A DNA stretch of 5,986 nucleotides, from positions 1-5,986 of the forward strand of contig WRHA01000283.1 in the NCBI GenBank assembly GCA_009783395.1, read 5' to 3'. The stretch is from Defluviitaleaceae bacterium (lineage in GTDB: Bacteria > Bacillota > Clostridia > Lachnospirales > WQUN01). The translations under genes and the position numbers were made by a program. Below the pieces are notes generated by a model. It did no database searches and was not told where the DNA came from. It was given only the letters and a program-made list of their open reading frames with translations. Positions 1-5,692 of the stretch are shown piece after piece (the first letter of the stretch is position 1; each line of letters begins with the position of its first letter).

Positions 1-1
1 A

Positions 2-33
2 ACCTTGCGACCCTCTAGGTCGCGGCGGTTTTT
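2..33 (+). terminator. Possible intrinsic terminator at left edge
   Basis: GCGACC (7-12) pairs with GGTCGC (18-23) around a 5-nt loop. The stem can be extended through two T-G wobble pairs and one bulged C to ACC/GGT at 2-4 and 27-29. A short T run (29-33) follows on the plus strand. It would end transcription of a plus-strand gene lying to the left of the window. The stem is imperfect and its upstream context is missing, so it is only a candidate. Confidence 0.4.
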
Positions 34-109
34 GCTCCTCGCATTGCGACAAAAATCCTGCGCCCAAACAGGCAAGTTATTTCCGGACAGTTCCTAAGCA
101 TTGTTAAAA

Positions 110-164
110 CTTTGATTTTTCTTTGTATTTTTCAAACCGCTACTTTGATTTTCCTGTGTAATAT
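110..164 (+). promoter_or_regulatory. Probable promoter with three in-phase 11-bp direct repeats
   Basis: The sequence turns strongly AT-rich after about position 97. CTTTGATTTT occurs at 110-119 and again at 143-152, with a related CTTTGTATTT at 121-130. The starts at 110, 121 and 143 are separated by 11 and 22 bp, one and two 11-bp steps. A good -10 hexamer, TAATAT, lies at 159-164, but no convincing -35 box sits 17 bp upstream, where the repeats are instead. OmpR/PhoB-family response regulators typically bind 11-bp direct repeats that replace the -35 element, so an activator-dependent promoter for the gene at 191 is inferred. Confidence 0.5.
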
Positions 165-176
165 GAAAAAAAACAC

Positions 177-182
177 AGGGAG
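177..182 (+). promoter_or_regulatory. Ribosome binding site of the plus-strand gene
   Basis: AGGGAG ends 8 nt before the ATG at 191, preceded by an A8 run (166-173). This fixes the start codon and gives the N-terminal basic residues followed by a hydrophobic helix, as expected for a membrane anchor. Confidence 0.7.
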
Positions 183-190
183 ATGAAAAA

Positions 191-1075
191 ATGAGAAGAA
201 AACAGAAAAGCAGATTCAAAGGCGTGTTGCTTGTTTTGTGGGCTTTGGTTGTGTGCGCGGGGGGCGTGTTGCTTGCGAACGCATTTCCGACGACCGAAGT
301 TGAAGCCGAACAAAACATGATTTCCGAAAATTTCGCGACTCATACTACATCGGACGAAGATGCTTCGTACTCCGCGCAATCCGACGGATTTGCTTCTGTG
401 CGGCTGGAAAATATTATGGATACGGGTTATCTCGCGCTTGTTAATCATGAGTTTTCATTTTTGGGCGGCGTTCACGGCGGCGCGGCAGTTTCTGCGTGGC
501 CGACTGTGCCTGTTCTTTTTGTTGACGGAATAGAGCTTCATCCCACGGCACTCGAGGCTGTGGCGGATATGAAAGTTCTCATCGATGACTTGATGGAGGC
601 GTCTAAGGCGGGGACGGGAAATCTCGGCGTCGAGTTTAGGGAGATTGACTTGGGTGAAATCGTCGGGCAAGTCGCGGGGGAATTTGAGGATAATTTCGCA
701 AGCAGAAATTTGTCGCTCGTTATCCGTGCGCCTGACGAGCCTGTGAAAATCAGCTCCGACAGTCGCCACCTCTATCGCACGCTGGAAAATCTCTTTTCGA
801 ATGCCGCAAAATACGCACTTGACGGCACTCGCGTGTTCGCGGAAATTTCGCAGGTCGACGGCAAAACGCTTTTCACCTTGCATAACACCGCACGCGATCC
901 GCTCGAATTATCCGGCAACGATGTCACCGAACAATTCATGCGCGGCGACAAGGCGCGCAACACCGAGGGCAGCGGCCTGGGGCTGTACATCGCAAAAAGC
1001 CTCACCGAACTTTGCGGTTCGGATATGCGCGTTAATATTTGGGGCGACTCGTTTTGCGTTGAAATAGAATTCTAA
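191..1075 (+). CDS. Chimeric protein: VanY-like membrane anchor segment joined to a histidine-kinase ATPase domain
   Basis: This is a 294-residue protein. Residues 1-10 are highly basic and a single hydrophobic helix spans about 11-31, followed by a low-complexity linker to about 75. Residues 76-127 (GYLALVNHEF at 79-88, SAWPTVPV at 101-108, LHPTALEAVADM at 116-127) resemble the start of M15B/VanY D-Ala-D-Ala carboxypeptidase domains. The catalytic zinc-binding part never appears. From about 128 the protein matches the end of a sensor kinase: last dimerisation helix (IDDLMEASKAGTGNL), N box (ENLFSNAAKY, 199-208), F-box region (EQFMRGDKARNTEG) and G2 box (GSGLGL, 260-265). No phosphoacceptor His box is visible. 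The G1 Asp motif is also not obvious, which I believe is usual in this kinase subfamily. Positive-inside topology would put the ATPase domain outside the cell, so kinase activity is doubtful. The domain assignments are by eye; the kinase half is firm and the VanY half is moderate. Confidence 0.72.
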   Translation: MRRKQKSRFKGVLLVLWALVVCAGGVLLANAFPTTEVEAEQNMISENFATHTTSDEDASYSAQSDGFASVRLENIMDTGYLALVNHEFSFLGGVHGGAAVSAWPTVPVLFVDGIELHPTALEAVADMKVLIDDLMEASKAGTGNLGVEFREIDLGEIVGQVAGEFEDNFASRNLSLVIRAPDEPVKISSDSRHLYRTLENLFSNAAKYALDGTRVFAEISQVDGKTLFTLHNTARDPLELSGNDVTEQFMRGDKARNTEGSGLGLYIAKSLTELCGSDMRVNIWGDSFCVEIEF

Positions 1076-2862
1076 CGCTTAAACCGCCTGGCAAGCTCAT
1101 TTTTCGTAATTTCAATAATCGTGGGGCGCCCGTGCGGGCATGTGAAGGGGTTTTCAAGCCGCAACAGCTGCTCCACCAATTCGCGGGCTTCCGCTTCAAT
1201 GGGCGCGTCGCCCGCTTTTACCGCGGCTTTACACGCCGCCATTGCAACAATCTCGGTTTTATGGGTGTACGGGCTGTTTTTCACAAATCCGACTTCACCC
1301 ATTTTGTCCAAAATATCGGTGAAAAAGGCGGCGGAAAGCGGCCCTTTCATTAGAAGCGGCACGGAAATAATTTCGGGACGGTCAAACTCACCCCCAATTT
1401 CAAAGCCGAATTTTGCAAAAATCTCTTTGTTATCATGCAAAATCTGCTGTTCACGCGGGGTGAGGCGCAGAGAAATCGGCACGAGAAGTTGCTGGCAAGG
1501 CACACGCTCCTCCTGCGATTTGCACAAAATATTTTCGTACAAAACACGCTCATGAGCGGCGTGCCGATCGATTATATACAGCGACTCGCCCTGCGAAACA
1601 AGCCAGAATATTTGAAATACAAGCCCGTGGATTACATAATCGGTGAAAAAATTTTTTTTGCCGAGATCTCCGCTTGGGACCTCGCTTGTTGCGCATGTTG
1701 CGCTTTTCGCACTTGCGGCGCCGCGCTCTTCTCGAAGAGCCAGAGTTATCGGCTCAAATTTTTGCAAAGGCGGAGCTTTTCTCAGCCCGGACAAATCGGT
1801 GCGGGTAGTGACACTACCCGCACCGATTTTTTCACCGCCACCAAATCGCACCGCCGGAATCAAATTATTCTCTTCAAGTGCGTCGCGAACGGCGTTTTCG
1901 ATAAACGCAAAAATTCTTTCCTCGTCGGCAAACCGCACGTCCATTTTTGTGGGATGCACATTTACGTCAAGATCCGTCGGCGGAAGCGTCAAACCAAGCA
2001 CGTAAACGGGAAATTTTCCCGACGGCAACATCGTTTTGTACGCCGCCTCAATTGCGCGGGAAATAAGCGGACTTTCGACATATCGCCCGTTTATAAAAAA
2101 GCATCCGTGCCTACGATTTCCCCGTGCAATTTCAGGCTTACCGGCAAGCCCGCGAAGGCAACACGACTCCGCATCGGCATCAAGAGCATCGACACCAATG
2201 GTTTTCACGGCAAATTCTCGTCCGTAAACATTCAAAACAGCCGCCTTCAAATCGCCGTTGCCCGACGTTTGAAACACGATTTGCCCATTGTTTATGTATC
2301 TAAGTGTAAGCGCGGGGTTCGCAAGCGCAAGCCGCTCCAAACAATGCGCAACATACCCCGCTTCGGACGCAGGCTTTTTCAAAAATTTTCGCCGCGCCGG
2401 CGTGTTGAAAAACAGGTTCGAAACGATAATCGTCGTGCCGTCGGCGCACCCCGCCTCCTTGCTTGAAAGCAGTTGCCCGCCATGGACCTCTACGCGCATT
2501 CCCGCCGTTTCTTCCCGCACTTTAGTAAGTACTTCAACCTGCGAAACCGCCGCAATGCTCGACAAAGCCTCGCCGCGAAAACCCAATGTCTGCACACGCA
2601 TAAGGTCGTCGAAATCGGCTATCTTGCTGGTCGCGTGCCGCACAAACGCAAGGGGCAAATTTTCGGGCGAAATACCCGTCCCATTATCGGTCACGCGAAT
2701 CATCGAAAGCCCGCCGTCGCGAATCTCTACGGTAATCACGCTCGCGCCCGCATCAATGGCGTTTTCCGTCAATTCCTTAACAACCGAAAGCGGCCGCTCA
2801 ACAACCTCACCCGCCGCAATTTTATTTATCAAATGCCTGTCAAGCTGAATAATTTTCCGCAT
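1072..2862 (-). CDS. mutL: DNA mismatch repair protein MutL with nicking-endonuclease domain
   Basis: MutL couples mismatch recognition by MutS to strand nicking. The 596-residue length is normal. The N-terminal GHKL ATPase shows IAAGEVVERP (15-24), the catalytic Glu30 and Mg-binding Asn34 in KELTENAIDAGA, DNGTG (59-63), ATSKI and GFRGEAL (94-100), and NGRYV / NVHPTK in the transducer domain. A poorly conserved linker covers about 335-405. The C-terminal endonuclease domain has DRHAAHERVLYE (432-443), matching the DQHA(X)2E(X)4E metal-binding motif except for Gln to Arg, then ACK (543-545), CPHGRP (575-580) and a terminal FKR. These are the motifs of MutH-independent MutL. The start is supported by GAGG with a 5-nt spacer, 2 nt after the GNAT stop codon. 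The linker carries a perfect palindrome and an A8T6 tract. It is the last gene of the operon and its TAG stop overlaps the end of the convergent plus-strand gene. Confidence 0.97.
   Translation of the reverse strand: MRKIIQLDRHLINKIAAGEVVERPLSVVKELTENAIDAGASVITVEIRDGGLSMIRVTDNGTGISPENLPLAFVRHATSKIADFDDLMRVQTLGFRGEALSSIAAVSQVEVLTKVREETAGMRVEVHGGQLLSSKEAGCADGTTIIVSNLFFNTPARRKFLKKPASEAGYVAHCLERLALANPALTLRYINNGQIVFQTSGNGDLKAAVLNVYGREFAVKTIGVDALDADAESCCLRGLAGKPEIARGNRRHGCFFINGRYVESPLISRAIEAAYKTMLPSGKFPVYVLGLTLPPTDLDVNVHPTKMDVRFADEERIFAFIENAVRDALEENNLIPAVRFGGGEKIGAGSVTTRTDLSGLRKAPPLQKFEPITLALREERGAASAKSATCATSEVPSGDLGKKNFFTDYVIHGLVFQIFWLVSQGESLYIIDRHAAHERVLYENILCKSQEERVPCQQLLVPISLRLTPREQQILHDNKEIFAKFGFEIGGEFDRPEIISVPLLMKGPLSAAFFTDILDKMGEVGFVKNSPYTHKTEIVAMAACKAAVKAGDAPIEAEARELVEQLLRLENPFTCPHGRPTIIEITKNELARRFKR
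1646..1659. repeat. Homopolymer pair (A8T6 on the coding strand) in the mutL linker
   Basis: On the mutL coding strand eight A residues are followed by six T residues, encoding Lys-Lys-Asn-Phe-Phe (402-406) just before the endonuclease domain. A one-base slip would give a protein with only the ATPase half. The tract is short and could simply reflect AAA/AAT/TTT codon use. Confidence 0.6.
1793..1829. repeat. Perfect inverted repeat with 18-nt arms inside mutL
   Basis: The left arm AAATCGGTGCGGGTAGTG (1793-1810) and right arm (1812-1829) are exact reverse complements around a single A; in practice the loop would be GAC. The plus strand continues TTT to 1832, giving six consecutive T residues (1827-1832), the form of an intrinsic terminator. 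On the mutL sense strand the hairpin is followed only by TTTGTCC, a weaker tail. It encodes residues 345-357 of MutL in the variable linker, where an insertion or a structured element would be tolerated. Confidence 0.85.
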
Positions 2863-2864
2863 TT

Positions 2865-3332
2865 TTACCTCATGCTTTTGGAGGTCGCCTGATTCAAAAT
2901 CTCAAACCCCAAAGTTTTATACAATGCAACCGCCGCCAAATTTTTTCGAGCGGCATAAAGAATCGGCACACGCTTATTCTCACGCGCTTTGCGCGCCAAA
3001 GCCGCAACAATTGCACGCCCATATCCCCTACCCCGAAATTCCGGCGCGACGTAAACCAAATTAATGCGGCACGATTTCTCCGACTCCGCAAGCATCCCCA
3101 TTGCAACCGACCGCACATCCTGCCACACAAATAAAACGACGGGTTCGGGGCTTTCCGTCGTGCGAGAAATCAATTCGGGCGGCTCTGTATGTAAAATTTC
3201 CGTATAAAAATCCTCAATCCATTCGCGAACAAGGGGCATGTCCGCCGCTTCGGCAACACGAAGTTCGCCGGAAGTTTCTAAAACGGGCAGGGAAATTTTC
3301 GGCGACAAAAAGTACGCGTCAAGGCGCGACAT
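2865..3332 (-). CDS. GNAT-family N-acetyltransferase
   Basis: This 155-residue protein has one GNAT domain, which transfers an acetyl group from acetyl-CoA to an amine; the substrate cannot be told. The domain runs from about 23 to 148. The pyrophosphate-binding loop is RGRGYG (100-105), following the strand INLVYVAPEF (90-99). Asn131 and Tyr138 in NLAAVALYKTLGFE mark the C-terminal motif, with Tyr as likely general acid. Residues 1-22 look like the tail of an upstream domain found in longer GNAT relatives (about 280 residues), so this may be a shortened form; the catalytic domain itself appears whole. The ATG overlaps the CheB-like gene's stop as TGATG and I see no Shine-Dalgarno sequence, so translation probably depends on coupling. 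It lies 2 nt upstream of mutL. A role in mismatch repair is not implied by the sequence. Confidence 0.85.
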   Translation of the reverse strand: MSRLDAYFLSPKISLPVLETSGELRVAEAADMPLVREWIEDFYTEILHTEPPELISRTTESPEPVVLFVWQDVRSVAMGMLAESEKSCRINLVYVAPEFRGRGYGRAIVAALARKARENKRVPILYAARKNLAAVALYKTLGFEILNQATSKSMR

Positions 3333-4339
3333 CAGCCATTCATCGATAGGCGGATTAACGCCTCAGGGATTTTATTAAGCGGCAACTCGGAGTTAATCGC
3401 GCCAATATCTTTAGCGGCCTTGGGCATCCCGTAAACAACACAGCTCGCCTCATCTTGCGCAACGTTAACACAACCCGCCGCACGCATTTGTTTAAGCCCC
3501 TTCGCGCCGTCGTTCCCCATTCCTGTTAAAACAACACCAATCGCATTTTTCCCCATAACATTCGCGACGGATTCAAACAAAATATCGGCCGCCGGCATAA
3601 CGCCGTGAATCCGATTACCGACATAGCATTCTACCGCCAATTTCCCCTGCTGTGTAATAAGCCTCATATGCCTGTCGGCAGGCGCGATAAGCATACGCCC
3701 CCGCATTAAATAATCGCCCGATTGCGCCTCACGCACATCATGCGGATACATAGCATTAAGCCGCTCGGCAAAAAGCTGAGTAAACCCGCTCGGCATATGT
3801 TGCACAACAACTATGGGAGGAATATCCTCGGGCAGATTTTTTAAGAGTTCCTCAAGGGCACTTGTGCCGCCGGTAGATGCTGCGATCGCAATAATTTTTT
3901 GACGGTCACTAACCATTTTATTCATCTCCCGCATGTTCGGCGGATTTTTGCGCTTAACCATTGTGGTTAAATGGTCGGAAACAGCCGACGTAAAACGACC
4001 CGTCGTCAGTTTTGTAAAAACGGCAGGTTTTTGTAAGAAAACGTCATTGCCCGAATGCGGAATAAGCGCGTATTTCCCACCGGAAAGCGATGTGTAGATT
4101 ATATAAAGCGTGTAACGCAATTGAACCGATTTAGACCAGCTTGGATTTGGCGGAAATTCGTCGATATCCCAAATTACTACATTTGTGCCTTTTCGGGTCA
4201 GCTTATTTTCCGATTCGGCAGGGCGCGTGACAGCAACGATGGATTCAACGAACATGTGTCTTTCCATGTTGCTCTTTATTGCCGAAACCATATCGCGCTG
4301 GCTTGATGCGATAATAAGCCTTGCACCTTCCAATGCCAT
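3332..4339 (-). CDS. CheB-type protein-glutamate methylesterase with degenerate receiver-like N-terminus
   Basis: CheB removes methyl groups from chemoreceptor glutamates and deamidates glutamines during adaptation, acting at the receptor array. The C-terminal domain (about 146-333 of 335) keeps the catalytic triad: Ser155 in AASTGG, His181 in VVVQHMPSGFT and Asp277 in GMGNDGAKG. The N-terminal 125 residues follow a receiver-like pattern, with a beta strand LIIASS, VVIWDID (Asp58 at the phosphorylation strand) and KP at 104-105. The acidic pair expected near residue 11-12 is Ser-Ser, and the rest is poorly conserved, so phosphorylation control is doubtful. The linker 126-146 is basic. AGGTGAGGGA precedes the ATG. 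It lies 15 nt after the MocR-type gene, with no cheR, cheD, receptor or other che gene in the window. The methylesterase assignment is firm; the partner system is unknown. Confidence 0.9.
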   Translation of the reverse strand: MALEGARLIIASSQRDMVSAIKSNMERHMFVESIVAVTRPAESENKLTRKGTNVVIWDIDEFPPNPSWSKSVQLRYTLYIIYTSLSGGKYALIPHSGNDVFLQKPAVFTKLTTGRFTSAVSDHLTTMVKRKNPPNMREMNKMVSDRQKIIAIAASTGGTSALEELLKNLPEDIPPIVVVQHMPSGFTQLFAERLNAMYPHDVREAQSGDYLMRGRMLIAPADRHMRLITQQGKLAVECYVGNRIHGVMPAADILFESVANVMGKNAIGVVLTGMGNDGAKGLKQMRAAGCVNVAQDEASCVVYGMPKAAKDIGAINSELPLNKIPEALIRLSMNG

Positions 4340-4354
4340 TCCCTCACCTGCCCT

Positions 4355-5692
4355 TCAAAAGCCCCTCAAAACGGACGCGATTGTCCCAATGCCGCGGGAA
4401 ACTTCGTCCTCCGTAACGCCGGCAAAATTTACGCGAAAAAACTGTTGCTCAAATGAATATACCGAGAACAATGCACCGGGTGCAACAAGCACCTTTCGCG
4501 ATAAAATCTCGTCGGCAAGACTGCTTGTATCGCCGGTCGCCCGAATCCACAATCCAAGCCCACCACCGGGCTCCGCAAACGATTGTGGCGCAAGAAAGCT
4601 TTTCGCCGCCGAAACAGCTTTGTGATATTTTCGTCCGTATGCTTTTCGTAATTTTTCCAAATGCGCGAAAAAATCACTGTTTTTCAAGTAGAAACCGAGA
4701 CCTCGTTGTATGTAGCCCGACGCCCCGCCGAAACCGCGCAATCGTTTAATAATTTCATCCGGACAAGCCAAAAACCCAGCCAATCCGGGTGTTAAAACGC
4801 GGTCGAAACTCTTTAGATAAATTACGCGATTATACTCGTCCATGTTCTTTAATGTTAGAGGCTTTGTTCCATTGTAAAAAAAATCGTTCTGCAAATCCTC
4901 TTCTATTATATACGCATTGGAATTATACGCAAGCTCAAGCACGCGCAACTTCACAATATCACTATAACATAAAGTTGTAGGCATTTGAAAATTCGGCGTT
5001 AAAAAAAATATTTTTGGTTTAAACTTTTTAACGAAAAATGTAAGCCGATCCAAATCAACCCCTTCATCGTTTACGGGAACCTCCAAAATTTTCGCGCCAC
5101 GCGAAGCAAACACCGCCGCCGCACCGGGCGCAGACGGCGTTTCGGTTACAACAGCGTCGCCGGGCGAAATAAGCGCGTCTGCCAGAATTTCAAGCCCTTC
5201 GCCCGCGCTTTGAATTATTTGAATGTTTTGCGGGGTTTTTTCAAAAAAAATTTCTCCGATAATTTCGCGAAGCGGGGCATAGCCGCGAGTACCGGGAAAG
5301 GCAAATGCACCTGCACCCTCACGCACGAGAACCTCGTCAAACGCACGCCGAAAATCATCCGCAGGAAAAAGCGCGGGGTCGGTTGCAAGCGAAAAGAAAT
5401 TTATGCAATCGCCTCTAACGTCATCGACGCTTTCGATGCTTCCGACGTCGCTAACAATTTTTGCGGCAAAAGTTCCGCTGCCCAAAATGGAATATGCCGC
5501 ACCTTTTTTTTCCAAGTATTTGTACGCAGCAACGACCGTCGCGTTATTCACATGCAAAGATGCCGCCAATACGCGAATCGGCGGCAGTTTTTCGTGCGGC
5601 AAAATTTCTTCCGCGTGTATTTTTTTTAAAAGTGCGTCGCCGAGCTGCTTGTAAAGCGGCTCGGAGGCGCTCTTATCGAGAGAAAGAATCAC
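4355..5692 (-). CDS. MocR-type transcriptional regulator (GntR HTH plus aminotransferase-fold domain)
   Basis: This 445-residue protein has normal MocR/PdxR/GabR length. The GntR winged helix-turn-helix occupies about 10-78 (PLYKQL, EKLPPIRVLAASLHVNNATV, GSGTFAAK). A fold-type I aminotransferase domain follows from about 97, recognisable by DALISPGDAVVTETPSAPGA, LTPNFQMPTT, IIEED, the segment around YLKSF (292-296), EPGGGLGLWI and FRVNF. Such proteins use bound PLP, often with an amino-acid ligand, to control transcription of metabolic genes. Here the usual SFSK Schiff-base Lys position reads SFDR (Arg298), the QNP Asn reads Met237, the EDDY Asp/Tyr read Glu265/Leu267, and the downstream GLR Arg is Ala305, so canonical PLP binding looks lost. 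Arg420 is retained. The start codon is GTG, overlapping the upstream stop as GTGA, with no clear Shine-Dalgarno. The target genes cannot be inferred. Confidence 0.9.
   Translation of the reverse strand: MILSLDKSASEPLYKQLGDALLKKIHAEEILPHEKLPPIRVLAASLHVNNATVVAAYKYLEKKGAAYSILGSGTFAAKIVSDVGSIESVDDVRGDCINFFSLATDPALFPADDFRRAFDEVLVREGAGAFAFPGTRGYAPLREIIGEIFFEKTPQNIQIIQSAGEGLEILADALISPGDAVVTETPSAPGAAAVFASRGAKILEVPVNDEGVDLDRLTFFVKKFKPKIFFLTPNFQMPTTLCYSDIVKLRVLELAYNSNAYIIEEDLQNDFFYNGTKPLTLKNMDEYNRVIYLKSFDRVLTPGLAGFLACPDEIIKRLRGFGGASGYIQRGLGFYLKNSDFFAHLEKLRKAYGRKYHKAVSAAKSFLAPQSFAEPGGGLGLWIRATGDTSSLADEILSRKVLVAPGALFSVYSFEQQFFRVNFAGVTEDEVSRGIGTIASVLRGF

Noticed and set aside
455..883. A 142-codon minus-strand open frame opposite the plus-strand gene
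   Set aside because: It shows no domain, lies wholly antisense to recognisable kinase-domain coding sequence, and has a composition typical of a shadow frame.
191..1075. Calling the plus-strand gene simply a sensor histidine kinase (vanS)
   Set aside because: The H box, a sensor domain and a second membrane helix are missing, and the N-terminal half matches a different family, so the plain name would mislead.
1435..2466. A 343-codon open frame on the plus strand antisense to mutL
   Set aside because: It is fully inside the confidently identified mutL gene, is rich in Lys/Arg as expected for a complementary-strand shadow, and shows no recognisable domain. It also crosses the terminator-like palindrome.
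3954..3970. Inverted repeat TTAACCA/TGGTTAA with a 3-nt loop in the cheB-like gene
   Set aside because: The arms are only 7 nt, it is AT-rich, and no T run follows on either strand; it is likely chance in the linker-coding region.
5210..5629. A 139-codon plus-strand open frame antisense to the MocR-type gene
   Set aside because: It mirrors the well-supported helix-turn-helix and aminotransferase-fold coding sequence and has no recognisable motif.
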